From Silene latifolia (taxonomy: Eukaryota; Streptophyta; Magnoliopsida; Caryophyllales; Caryophyllaceae), in NCBI RefSeq assembly GCF_048544455.1, contig NC_133537.1, positions 18,165,541 through 18,229,540 of the forward strand: 64,000 nt of DNA. Direction: 5' to 3'. The translations under genes were made by a program, and so were the position numbers. Of this stretch, positions 23,116 to 35,859 are shown piece by piece. Position 1 is the first letter of the stretch, and every line of letters begins with the position of its first letter. Under the pieces are notes generated by a model, which was not told where the DNA came from, made no database searches, and saw nothing but the letters and a program-made list of their open reading frames with translations.

Positions 23116-23806
23116 TGTTGGAAGTATTACTTAGTTTTGCTTCAAAAGAATCCCACATTGATAAAATATGTTGGAGTATTAGTTTATAAGTGATCTTTTG
23201 TGTTGGACTACTAGATATGTAGTGGTAAAGGGCCCGTAAAGCCACACGCGCACGCGCACGCCACGCCAGGCTTGGGCACGGGCACGCAGGCTCGGGGCTC
23301 TGGTAGAGCACCTGCGGTGCATGCCGTAGGCCGTTTTTGGAAGTACGATCACTTATTCTCTATAATATTTTTGCACAATTTCCGAAACTGATTACTCAGT
23401 CTTTTAGAGAACTGTTGCGTTTTTCATAGTCTGAAAGTGCAGTCTTAAACCTATTTACGAGACACCATTCTGGATCCTTCCTACTCTCAGTATATATACT
23501 TGCTATCTCTACTCATTTCAGAACACACAACACAACATTTCTCTCTTCTCTACCTGTCTCTCTACACTATAATTCCATAGCTGATTTTGGGCAACGTTCT
23601 GTTATTACTCCTCAATCTGAGTCTTTGTCGTACACCTTAGGCTCGGAAGTCATGTAACCCTGGGAGTTGGTTGCCAAGAGGCCGTGTGTATCGAGCGGGG
23701 CAAATTCAACTTTAGGGCAGTGATTCTTATCACGCCACTACTTCTATCTCTGCTGGTTCTGTAAGTTTTACCGTTCATTGCTTTCGTAATAGTGATACCG
23801 CCTACA
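23116..23806 (+). repeat. Copia A 5' LTR
   Basis: TGTTGGAAGTATT to GATACCGCCTACA, 691 bp. It includes a GC-rich CACGCGCACG segment shared with the 3' LTR. The ends were set by comparison of the two LTRs. Confidence 0.88.
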
Positions 23807-23868
23807 GTCTAAAGTTGAATTTTAAAAAAAAAAATTACTTGCTCGTTAAAATTTTTATCGTAGGCGAT

Positions 23869-25520
23869 ATGGCTATGCCAATTTCGACTGCTTCTTTTAA
23901 TCCGACTCTTATGCCTACAGTTTTTATCCCTGATATGTCAAAATTGGATTTACTTGATGGTAAAAACTATAGGATTTGGTCAGAAAAACTTGATTTTCTT
24001 TTAAGCCAGTTAAAGATAGATTATACTTTAACCAGGAATCAAGCACGTAAAAAAAAGTGAACGGGATTTTCCTGAGATAGTAAAACTTGTCGTGGCATTT
24101 TACTGCACTATATGACGGAACCTTTATTTTTAATATATAGCAAGCTTGAAACTGCTAAAGACATCTGGGACGCTCTTAAAACAAAATATGGAACAGATGA
24201 TTTTGGCACTAAAAAATACGCTTGCAATAGATGGTTAAATTTCTGTATAACTGATCATAAACCTGCGTTAGATCAAGTTCATGAGTATGAGACTTTATGT
24301 GCTGATATTATCGCGGAGGGTATGAAAATATGTGAAACTTTTCAAGCTAATTGTCTACTCGAGAAACTTCCTTTGCCTTGGCAGAATTATGTGCACTCCA
24401 TGAAACACAAACAAAAGGATTTCACTCTTCTTGAGTTAGTATCACACATCAAGATTGAAGAGCAAAATCGAATCCAGTTAAGAGGTAAACAAGTTGATCA
24501 TTCCTCTTCCAATGCCAATCTCATTGAGACAAAAAATCGCAACAAGGGTCCTAGACGTAATAACAACAATAACCACAACAACAAGGGACCAAACCAGATC
24601 CACGGGGTGAAAAAGCAAACAGATTTTAAACCCAAAAGGCCGTTCAAAGGAGAATGCTTCACTTGTGGTGAAACGGGTCATTCCGCAAAATTCTGTCCGC
24701 AAGGATCCCAAGGAAAGTCAAAAAACAAGCATCAAGCTCATCTCACTGATGAAGTCATTGCTGCCGTTATATCCGAGGTAAATCTAGTAAGCAATATCAC
24801 ATAATGGGTTTTGGATACCGGAGCTACGAGTCACATATGTTGTGACAAAGAAGCGTTCAAAGAATATGTGCCAGAAACTAACGGACAATGCGTGTTCATG
24901 GGCAATTCTAGCACCACACGCGTCATTGGTAAGGGAAAGGTACAACTGAAGCTAACTTCTGGTAAAATTCTCGAACTTAATAATGTTCTTCATGTTCCAG
25001 AAATTCGTAGGAACCTTATTTCAGGGTCTCTACTTAACAAGGCCGGTATAAAACTCACTTTTGAATCCGACAAACTTGTACTCACTAGAAACAATAATTT
25101 TGTTGGAAAGGGTTTTTGTAATGGCGGGCCTTTTTGTGCTCGATGTGGTGACTAGTAATAAAAACCCCACCGCTTCCGTTTATCTTGCTGAGTCTCTTTC
25201 TTTATGGCATGCTAGATTAGGTCATATAAATGTTGATTATGTTAAAAAATTGAAACATCTTGACCTTATACATGGCTTTAGTAATACGGTTTTTGAAAAA
25301 TGTGAGATATGTGTAGAGGCTAAACATTCCAGGACACCGTTTAATAAACAAGTCCATCGTGCCTCGACTCTTCTTGAATTAATCCATTCGGACTTGGGAG
25401 ATTTCAGGAACACAATGAGCCGAGGAGGTAAGCGTTATTACATCACTTTTGTAGATGATTTCTCTAAATATACGAAAGTGTATTTGTTAAGTACAAAAGA
25501 TGAAGCCTAGCACAAATTCA
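23869..25520 (+). pseudogene. Copia A gag, protease and start of integrase (fossil)
   Basis: The gag region starts MAMPISTASFNPTLMP and contains LDGKNYRIWSEKL and a UBN2-type middle. A zinc knuckle CFTCGETGHSAKFC follows. The protease shows LDTGATSHIC. The pre-integrase region shows LWHARLGHI and CEICVEAKHSR, and the integrase start HSDLGDF and FVDDFSKY. The order is that of Ty1/copia. The reading frame is interrupted, and I treat the region as a fossil without listing the changes. Confidence 0.88.
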
Positions 25521-26937
25521 TGATCTATAAAGCTGAAGTTGAGAATCAATTAGACCTTAAAACCAAACGTGTTAGGTCTGATAGGGGCGGTGAATATGAG
25601 GGTTATCCACTTAAAAAATATTGTGAAGAAAATGGCATTATCCATGAGATCACCGCCCCATTTACACCTTAACAAAACGGAATAGCCGAAAGGAAAAATC
25701 GATCTTTGAAAAACATGATGAATGCTATGCTTATTAGTTCTGGTATGCCTACTAACATGTGGGGCGAGGCCATTCTTTCTGCTTGTTTTGTACTTAACAG
25801 AGTTCGACACAAAAGATTGGAAACAACTCCTTAGGAGCTCTGGAAAGGCCACAAACCTAATCTTAACTACCTCAAAGTGTGGGGGTGCTTGGGAAAAATT
25901 GGAATACCTGCATGCCAAAGAAGCAAAATTGGACCAAAAACAATCGACGGTATATTCATTGGTTATGCTTCTAACAGCGCGGCCTACAGGTTTATTCTAA
26001 AGGAAGGTTCAGGTTTTGGTTCTATTAAAGAATCTAGAGATGTTGTATTTTTTGAGAATATTTTTCCGATGAAAACTAACCTTGAACCTCATTTACCACT
26101 TGTTTCCAATAATGTTGATAATGCTTCTACTAGTGCAGTAACTAATGCAGATACAGTGACTGAACCTAGAAGAAGCAAGAGGGCTAGAATAGCAAAAGAT
26201 TTTGGCCCAGACTTTGAGACAAGTTTGGTAGAAAAAGAATTTCTTGATGAGGAGGACATTCGTGCCTATGTTCTAGAAAATGATCCGAGAACTTACAAGG
26301 AGGCCATGAATTCCATCGATTCTACTTTTTGGCTGGAAGCTATCAACAGTGAGATAGATTCCATCAAAGTTAATAACACTTGGATTCTCACCGATCTCCC
26401 TAGAGGGTGTAAACCTCTAACCAACAAATGGGTGTTCAAGAAGAAACTCAATCCTGATGGATCTATCGACAAATATAAAGCTAGACTGGTTGTATGTGGT
26501 AATAGACAAACCAAAGGTTTGGATTTCTTTGACACTTACTCTCCTGTTACTAAAGTTGCTACTATTAGGGCCTTAATTGCACTAGCTTCTATACATGATC
26601 TATTTGTGCATCAAATGGATGTTAAGACAGCTTTTTTGAACGGAGACTTGAACAAAGAAATATATATGAAGCAACCAGAGGGCTGTGTAATTTCAGGACA
26701 AGAAGACAAGGTATGTAAACTGGTTAGATCATTGTATGGTCTAAAGCAAGCTCCGAAGCAATGGTATGACAAATTTCATCAAACTATTACATCTTATGGT
26801 TTTCATGTAAATGATTCGGATGCTTGCGTATATGCTAAAAGTGACAAAGATGGATGTGTCATTGTGTGTCTGTATGTTGATGACATGCTCATTTTTGGCA
26901 CTAATATGAAAGTTATCAATGACACCAAAGCCTTCTT
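25521..26937 (+). pseudogene. Copia A integrase end and reverse transcriptase, first part (fossil)
   Basis: Integrase landmarks (RSDRGGEYEG type) lead to the RT, with KWVFKKKLNPDGSIDKYKAR, MDVKTAFLNGDL and the catalytic YVDDMLIF box. The region ends where copia B is inserted, just after the YVDD region. The remainder lies at 37177 onward. Confidence 0.88.
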
Positions 26938-28857
26938 TGTTGGGAAATGTGTTCTAACGACTTTTGTAGTAAATTCTATTCTCCCTTTCCTTGAGCTATG
27001 ATGGAGCAAGAGACTTGGGGGCAACAACCAGAATGCAGATCTTTTTCTCCACACCAATCACGACTTTTTCTTCATTCCCCTTGTGCCTCTATTCTTGCTC
27101 CACCAGCCGCTTTTGTGGGAAGGCGCAGCTGAGTCCTCTCCTCCTTCTCCGATTAGGAACTTTCTTCCCCCACTCGCGGTGGCGGATTTTGTAGTCTTTA
27201 AGGCGGGGGGACAGGCATAACTTGTGATCGAGAATCCCCTGACTTCTATACAATCATAAGACCGAATGCTCATACAGGAAAGTGGACTCCTGGGAGCACC
27301 TACGACTAAGAAGAATAGAATGTCGACCACAGGGTAATGATGGCCACGAGTGTCAAGGAAGAGCGGTCTATCTATCCCTAATAAGGCATTCATGAGCTTA
27401 CCTGTAACATAAGCAATTTTTCATAAGAGGTTCTACTTCCGTCTCTCTTTCTTCGACTTTGTCTTTTGATTGGGTTGGTTGATCGAACCTCTACCTTCTA
27501 GGTATGTTTTTTTAGGAAGAAAGATCGTTTTTTTTCTGAGATTCTGTTCTTTCTTGAACTGCCCACGTCGAATGACTGGCACAACTTAAATATCATTATT
27601 AAATCTCATGCCAAGAATACGGAAGGGATGATACATTACATATATAGTCAACTGGTCCACACATATCGGTAATGATTGGCTGGCTAGAGTTTGACATTAC
27701 TGTCGTGCGACGGTGGTGATCAGTTGATCCCTTGAGGTCACACCTAAAGGACGATTCCCTTAATTGAAAAGTTTAATTAGTTGTATACCGATACAGATTA
27801 ATTAATTCCTTAAAATTGAACAATTCGATTTGTGAGAGAGAATATTGATATCTTATTGTAATGGGATTAAATAAGATTATTTTAGTAATAAAATGCTTTG
27901 TTGCTAAAATTATCTATTGTTTGAGAAACAATAAAGATTAGAATGAATGGTTAATTATAATTACAAGAAGTTGTGAATTATAACTATATGACCCATTTTA
28001 TTTATGTGATCAAGTATCACTAGTAAATTTGTTGTATGTAATTTAATTAATTCATGAAATGATATTTATGTGATAAATATGCATTAAAATTAATTAATAA
28101 CATGTAGCATACTACATGTGACATATTGTGTGACAAATGACAAATTGACAAAATAAAATGGTAGTCCATTTTATGTATATGGACCAAAAATGGAGGGTGT
28201 GTTAGTGGGTTTTGGTTGTTTTATTTTATTTGATAAAATAAACATAATGATGCCTACCTACAACTAGTCTTACACATCTTACACACCTACTATTTTTGAG
28301 AAGAGTAAAAAAAAAAAAAAAGAAATGATGCCTATTTAGGCTCTTCCAACCGTGACACTTCCTCTTAATTGAGTAGTGTTGGTTCTTTTCTTTTTCTTAC
28401 ACTACCATTCAATTAACATGCAAAATGTTCATGAATATTCTCTCTTCTCTCTCCTTAATCTTCATCAAAAAGATGAGTATTTGATTCAAATTGTTCATAT
28501 GAATTACTAAGATTACTAGAAGTAGTATATGAGTATTAGTAATAGATTTTAAGGTAAACTACATTACAAACATCTAGTACATGTTTATTTGTGGGTTTAA
28601 GGGATTGTCTTGGGTGCAACTAATTGGAGGGCTTCTAATTTGAAGTCAAGAATGTTCATCCATTAATGGAAAGCTCAAGAACTAACAAGAAGGAGATCTT
28701 GTTAGTGCCCAATATGACCGAAATTATTATGGTGATAAAATGATTTCTTCTCTTACCCTTTTAGTTTGCATGCATAAGATCCATCTTTAATTTTATGACA
28801 AATTAATTTTATGACATATATGAGTATGTTAGTATATATAGATCTACTTTTCCTTCA
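26938..28857 (+). repeat. Copia B 5' LTR (contains a foreign block)
   Basis: Matches the 3' LTR over 26938-26959 and from about 27585 to 28857. The intervening 625 bp are foreign. Confidence 0.88.
26960..27584. other. Foreign filler block, organelle-like composition
   Basis: About 625 bp, visibly GC-richer than the surrounding LTR. It replaces about 18 bp of LTR and has no target duplication or element ends. It includes TTGATCGAACCTCTACC and GAAGAAAGATCG stretches that look to me like plant mitochondrial DNA, but I cannot confirm this. A minus-strand frame of 111 codons lies at 27058-27393, with no family recognised. Capture during double-strand break repair is the simplest explanation. Confidence 0.45.
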
Positions 28858-28858
28858 A

Positions 28859-28877
28859 ATCGGTATCGAGAGCCATG
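28859..28877 (+). other. Copia B primer-binding region
   Basis: ATCGGTATCGAGAGCCATGG resembles the TGGTATCAGAGCCATGG site used by many plant copia elements (initiator tRNA-Met), with differences. Confidence 0.55.
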
Positions 28878-30625
28878 GTTGTTTGCATGCAAATCGGTTA
28901 AAAGTTTTTCCGAGTTATAAAGATTAACATATAAAACTTGTAAAATTTGTGTTATTATGATATATCACGAAATAAATTCATGCATGTTAATATTTCTGGT
29001 CCTAAAATGTTTTAGGATATTTTGGTTAATTTTACGGATTTTTATTGTTCATATTATTCAATAATGACATTTAAATATGATTTTATGAGTGAAAATGTCA
29101 TTTTCGGTCTAAAATTAGCTATACTTCGAATTTTCTAGTGATTTTTGGATATGTTGTCACATATATTATTTTGAGATAACCTGTAAATTTTCATAATTTT
29201 TGGACTTGTTATGCTCGAAAAATGGATTTTTCATTATTAAATTCGGATTTAGGTGAAAAATAGGTTAATATGAGCTAAATTTCGAATCTGGTCATAGAAA
29301 TTTAATATGTTGTCATATGCAATTTTACAAGATGTGTGTAAAATAATTGGCTATAAAGAAGTCTTTTTGCATGATTTATGGATTTTTGAAGAAAAATAGC
29401 ATAAATAGTGACATTATTAGTGAAAAATTAATAAAACATAATCTATGACTAAGGAAAAACGTCCAATATTGCATTTTATTATCTTTTTCAGATCTAAAAT
29501 TGAAAAGTTAATGAATATAATTTTTCCATGTTTTTATGATTATTTTAGTTAAAACCGATAAACCGCAACATTGTTTTTCCGGAAAAATTTCGAAATTTTT
29601 AACCTAATTTTTTGAACATTATGAGTGTCATGGTATTTTTCCAGAATGTTCATGAGTTTAAATTTCAAATTTTGAATTTATTTGAAATTTTGTGATTTAT
29701 TTTGAAGTTTATAGCTTATTTTTGTAATTTTTTTTTTAGTCCATTAATGAACAATTTTATAAAAATGCGTTAATTATGGTCAAATTATTAGTGAAGACTA
29801 AATTTTGAGTCCTAAGAGGTTAGGGTAATTAACTTATGCATAAATATGAATTTATGTAATTTTTGTGATTGTAAAATGTTGAAATCACGCAAATCCGTAG
29901 AAACCGAGTAATATACGATATTGGCTAATTAAAGGCGATTTAGCATAAAATGGAGCATGTTCATACATATTATAATGCTGCATTTTTCTTTATGATTGTC
30001 ATAATTTTTAATTTATGTAATTTTGAATTATGTAATTTTACTTAGTATGGCCTTAGATTTTAATTGGTATTTCCCGAAATGTATGGGAATATCGATTCGG
30101 TTGTAATTTTATTGTGATCTCGTATCACCGTTTTGTAATTTAATAGATTTATTTTATTTTAGTTACAAATGTATAATAGGAAATTATGTAATTTATTATG
30201 TAATTTTATTCATTCCGGAGTTCCCAAAGACGGATTTCTTCAAGAATGGCGATACATAAAGACGGTGTTACCTCGAGATGCATGCCACAACCGAAGTTCA
30301 AGGGACCAATGGAGTTGGTTTCCGAATATGTAATAGTTAAATGGTTTTTCTATTTTAGGAAAGGCCATACTAGGATTTATTTATTTTTATGCTTGCATTT
30401 TATTTTATGTCACATGCATCGCTAAATCGCCATAACTAAAACATGCATCCTTATTTTATCGAGTTTATCGACCGTGTCAATTAAAATTATCGTAGTTCAC
30501 CGCTTTAGTTCACTTAAAACGTGATAGATAATAAATTGACATGACCTCTCGCTAAAATAAACAATTGAGACTTAGCCTTACCAAATAGTAGAAACCATGA
30601 AAACCTATTTCGTGAGGGAGTGCAC

Positions 30626-30965
30626 TCGGCCACACCGGGGTACAAACCTTGTTACGTAGGGGAAGTGGGTGATAAATGTCTATCCACCGAATTCATGTTG
30701 ATGAGGGTTTTATCGGCCACACCGTGCCCAAGTTAATGTGGGTTTGGATCATGGACACATTTATTCGAAATTTGGATTGAACTCAACATAAGTTTTTCGA
30801 TAAGGGTTTCATCAGCCACACCGTCCCCTTGTTGAATGTGTTTTGGGCTAAAGATAAATGTTAATGTAATATTATCGACCAAGAGTTCTAAAAGTAGAAT
30901 CGATTAAAGCGTTAATCCACCGAGTTATATTGATAAGGGTTTCATCGGCCACACCGTGCCAAAGT
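30626..30965. repeat. Four dispersed TCGGCCACACCG repeats
   Basis: The motif occurs at 30626, 30713, 30812 (TCAGCCACACCG) and 30945. The last three are embedded in a larger diverged unit (GATAAGGGTTTCAT before, AAGTTAATGTGGG after), about 100-130 bp apart. This is a small decayed minisatellite in the copia B leader region. Confidence 0.75.
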
Positions 30966-33900
30966 TAATATGAATTTGGGTCTTGGAATCATTTATCATA
31001 GTTGGGTAGAGGTCACTATGTAAATGCTTTACTTGTTATTTACAAGTATTAATAAAACGATAAATGTTATGTTTTCCACTATTCCGTTATCATATTGTTC
31101 TATTTCTTTACCACAATTCATATACGATATCATTTCGATTTTTGATTCAAATCTCCATTAAAACATCGTAACTAAAGACAAAATTTGAATTTTCTTCTAA
31201 AACCTCAAATGAACCATTGTTAAGGATCTCTTGTAAAGAGTATAGATTAAAAGTTATTCATTATCAAACAGGTTTTTGATTCTTGACTAACACATCTACT
31301 TACAATGAATTGTTTCTAATTTTGGTAACTAGATTTGTTGGAAATCAAAATTGACCAAAATAACGCAACCACTTCAATGAAAGTTTTAAGACTAAAACGA
31401 ACAAATGAAGAGTAATCTTCATGAATTCAATTTTGCTTTTCAAAGCAAAGACTCATTGAAATAAGTGGGAGCATTCTCTTAAACCGTTAAGATGAGGACG
31501 AGGATCAAGAAGTAAAGATAATAATGGAATTGATACAAGGTAATGTTAAAGGTAAAGTTGTTGAGAATGACGATACTAAACCTATCAATTCCGACCGATA
31601 AAGTTTCCATAGTCTTAAATGTTGGACACTAGAAAGGAAACTACCCCAAATTATTGAAGAATCAACAAATTAGTTGTGGGACATCTAATAGGATCTTCTT
31701 CTTTAAATGTTTATATGATTGGCATAAATTTTGCTAGTACCACTTCGTCAATATTAGAAACCGGTGGTGGTTTACATCGTTGTACTTGATACATAGAATG
31801 ATTAGAATATGACGACTAGCATCAATGATGTCGAGAGATAGAGTCATTGTGTACTCAATCTAGTTTTCGGGTTTGGAGTTGTACTTAATTGTGACTATTA
31901 AGTACATAAACTCTAAATAAGAATACATACTTGTTAAGATACAAAAGAGGTTTCACTTTTGTGACCCTTTACACCACGATTTGATATATGGCTAGCCCAT
32001 TATCAAGGTGATAATATTCTAAACCAAACTAGAACGATATAACATGAAAATGATGCAAGACTCAAATTGGTAACCCAAGATTAAACCTTAAATTTTGGAA
32101 TGATGAACGCAAAGAGTTATCAAGTACTCTTGAAACCATTAGATTGTTAATGGTATATGCGTATCTTGTATTCAAAGCAAGATGTCTCGTGCTTTTTAGT
32201 TGAAAAGGATATCGAGGTTGTAAATCATTGATCCAAAATAGGTTGATCATTTTCTTTTACCAACGATTTAAGTTGACGCTAATGTGTTCACTTAATAAGG
32301 TAAATAGAAAAATCTTTGAAGAAGTTTAAAGAGTTCAAGGAATCACGATTTAGTCGTGATGGGATTATCAAAGTGAAGACTTTGATATAAGCCATAGGAA
32401 ATGTGATATAGTATCACAAGTTAATCTCTCTTAGCACGCATTATGGAATAATGTGTGATTAGATAAGAAATCAAACGCTATTCGATATGGTTTGAACTTC
32501 AATCAAGTTACTTTGAGTTACTTGATCCTTTTGGGGATTTTATCATTTTGTCTAAATTATTTTTCCACTAAATCAAATCATATGAGATATGAAATGGTAA
32601 GGGTACCATGTTTGTAAGTTTTCACAAGAAACAGATGCTCATTTTTCCCTTTCAATTATCACGACAACGACGGGTTTGCGGCTCGTGAAGCTGTCTTTCT
32701 AAAATACAAGTTTATTTCTAGAAGACAAAGTGGGAGAAATTATTCAAGAGCCACAAAGAATGCCACAAAGATTTTATGTCGCAAGAAACTGGTCTTTCTT
32801 GGCTACATGAGACGTTTTGTGTAAGACATTGTTTCTTCAAAACCTAGGAGGTTAAATTCGTCACTTGTTAAAAATGATGAATTCATGCTACTTTTAAGAA
32901 AGTAAAGAGCTTATAACTTACAAAAGAAATTGTTTGATTCAAGTTGATTACTTCTAGAAAGTAATGAACATATGACTTACATAAGAGTGTTTAAGTCACA
33001 ACTCAATACAAGGCTTAGAGCCATGAGAATCCGAAATAAAAGGCTTGATTAGTGACAAAGGGTGTTGCACTAATATTTCAAAGCAAGATTGGTTGCAAAG
33101 GGTTTTGCACTAATTGAAATGCTTAAGTCTATTTGGATCTTCTTAGGGATTGTGTTTCATTATGAGGTTATGAAATACATGGCGAGTGAATCTAAAACCC
33201 ACTTCTTCAATAGAAGGAATGTATTCAATACATGTCATGAGTTTATTAGATTCTTGCAATCCTGAGATAATGTGAAACTTAAGAGAGGGTCTTAAGTAGG
33301 ACATCAATGAGTAAGAATCAATATTTTGTTCATGTGATAAAACGTTTCTCGATAAGTCGAGAAGTTGTGTTTATACATGAAGTTTAGTGGGAGTTACGGA
33401 AATTTTAATTAGTCCGATATGTGGATGACATATTGATCATTAAGAATGATTTAAGACTTTTGGAGTAAATATAATACATCTTTAATATCTAGATTTATGT
33501 AGATAAATCCATGTGATATTAGCGTCATATAAGAAGTCTTGTGTTGATAAGATTCATGACTAAGTTCAATTAAGTTGAACATATTTGATTGATTTCATTT
33601 GTTTCCGCTGCCAAATCAATTAAATAGAAAATGATGTATAACACTTCATATACTTTGAGTATGATGAATTGTTTTCAAAATCGAATTTTAGTAATCTTTG
33701 CCGAGTAAGCCATAAAGATTACCCTTAAGTGCTTGCAGAAGCATTAAGGAAGTAAAGCAAAGTGTTTATGATGCAATTTTGTGTATGGGTGTTACACAAA
33801 TGACAATTGACAATTGAGATTGCGCATGGTTTCCGACAAAACCATAATCAAAACACATCAGGATGGTTAAGATACCATTGTGGCAATGTTAATTAAGAAG

Positions 33901-34283
33901 TAGATTTTCTAGAATCGTTCTAGGCAATAAAGAACAATATGAAATGTTTACAATGGAAATTGAGTACACTTGCAATCATGAGATGTGCAAGAGGATGAAT
34001 CTCGCATTTCGTGAAAACAAAGTGGGAGCTATTCTTAGGCTAGAGGACCTATGTCTTGATTGAATCTCGACACGTACTCAGAAAGTTTTGTGATGCAAAT
34101 GTATACATTACAAAGGAAAACAAGTATGTAGTAAGGTTGAGTAAGGTACAAGAAGTTGATAAAACCTACTGACCAAAGCCTTCTCATAGGCTAAACATGA
34201 TAAGTCATGTCATTTCAATTAAATTGTAATGAACAACTACATACAAGATCAAATTAGATTATAGAATACGAAGTAGTAATCAA

Positions 34284-35084
34284 TAGGGCTGTAAATGAAT
34301 TGAGCCTGCTCGACAAGCCCTCGGGATCGGCTCGGTCAAAGCTCGGCTCGAGCTCGGTCAAACTGAGCTCGAGCTCGGGCTCGAACTAAGCTGAGCCCAA
34401 ACCGAGCTGAGCTCGAGCACACTAAGTCTCAGCTCGAGAGCTCGTTTGAGCTCGTTATTTTTAAAATTACTTAATTTTTTCAATATATTTACTTAAATTG
34501 TATCAACTTTAAAGTAAATAAATTAAAATATTAGTTTATAAGATAAAATTACATAATAATTGTTCTTACTCCCTCCATTCAACTCCACACTACCATTATC
34601 TATTTTGCACACTATTCATAGTTAAACATTCAATTTCAATTTTCTCTCAATACATAAATGAAAATATATTCATGTGAGATCTTGTTTTATTCGTCGTTAC
34701 GAGTACATTAAAAATATCTAACTTTTATATTTTTTGAAAATACGTAGCTAACGATATTTAGCGCGTAAAAAATGCGTTGACAAACGTGAAAAAAGAAAGT
34801 GGTAGTGTGGAGTTGAATGGAGGGAGTATAAGCTAACAAAAAGATAATATTCTCGTTTGAATTTGAATTTTTAAATCAAAAATTACGTTATAATTAAAAT
34901 AATGCTCGAAAAAATAGTATGCAAACAAAGTTCGGGCTCGGGTTCGGACTCGTAAAATATTATATGAGCCGATCCCGAGCCTTGATTTCAAGAGCTCGGT
35001 TCGGGCTCGAACTCGGATTTTATAATATGAGCCGAGCTCGATCATAGGTAAGCTCGAGCTCGGCTCGGCTCGGTTACACCCCTA
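34284..35084. mobile_element. hAT-type MITE in copia B
   Basis: The ends TAGGGCTGTAA and TAGGGGTGTAA (read inward) are flanked by a perfect 8-bp repeat GTAATCAA (34276-34283, 35085-35092). Both subterminal regions are crowded with GAGCTCG/GCTCGAGCTCGG repeats, like the GACCCG repeats of the hAT MITE at 1835. No transposase. It hosts a Stowaway insertion. Confidence 0.92.
34569..34826. mobile_element. Stowaway MITE nested in the hAT MITE
   Basis: The 27-bp inverted ends start CTCCCTCCATTCAACTCC and are flanked by TA on both sides (34567-34568, 34827-34828). 258 bp. It is the innermost layer of the copia A nest and of a different subfamily from the one at 20743. Confidence 0.95.
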
Positions 35085-35842
35085 GTAATCAAGCATTGAC
35101 TATTCATATGTGATAATCGCATTTGTCGTTTGAGTTTTACTCTAAAACTCTTCTTCTTCTTTTATACTTTGTTACATCCAAACGGGTTGTAGAGACAACA
35201 TTGAACCCCGTTAAAGTGAACACGGATTAGCATTGTATTCGCCCATAGTCACTTGTATGAGGTGACGTCTCGAAGTGACTAGAGTGTGATGCGATTGATG
35301 GCAAGTTCAAGTGTCATAGAGTCATGTGAGATGACTAGTCGATCACATAGGCGGATCATTAGGAACACTTTGTCGGGCGGTGACCGCTTATAGAGTTCTG
35401 GAAATTTATAAAGCCTGGTCGTGGCGAGAGCTACTATAGTATTCTAATGAGTCGATTCTTTTGACTAAAGACTATTCGCCTAAGATGGCACAGTTTCAGA
35501 TTAACTTTGATTTGTGTTACTACGACCTTCGTAAATGTGGTCAAATGAGCATATTTTGGGTTATGATGGTTGTGGCTAGTCGAAGGGAATAAGTGCGATA
35601 GGAATTGTCCACCCCCTTGTCAGGGTTAAAACAATATCTCAGGGCCACTCGAGGAGTAATGAACTGGAAATGCGTGGCCACGCTCGGAATGTATCCATGG
35701 TGGATAAATTCCGGTCAATCAGTTATTCTCCAGATCGAGGAAACCACTCTCGATATGATCACTTGCAAGTACGACCCGAAAGACACCTTGCATTGAGTGG
35801 GAGATAGTAATAGGACAAGAGAATTGGTGAAGCACACTTGTC

Positions 35843-35859
35843 GAGGACAAGTGGGAGAT
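35843..35859 (+). other. Copia B polypurine tract
   Basis: GAGGACAAGTGGGAGAT lies directly before the 3' LTR, the usual copia polypurine tract form. Confidence 0.8.

Larger units (their letters stand above)
28878..35842 (+). other. Copia B interior, non-coding
   Basis: AT-rich sequence without a long frame. The first 1.3 kb is leader-like. From about 31200 to 34250 the sequence has weak codon-like texture and scattered copia-like motifs (for example AAAATCTTTGAAGAAGTTTA near 32310), as if derived from a copia pol by heavy decay. It carries repeated TCGGCCACACCG motifs and a hAT MITE, annotated separately. Confidence 0.6.

Noticed and set aside
27058-27393. 111-codon minus-strand gene
   Set aside because: It lies in the filler block, has no recognisable family, and may be part of organelle DNA.
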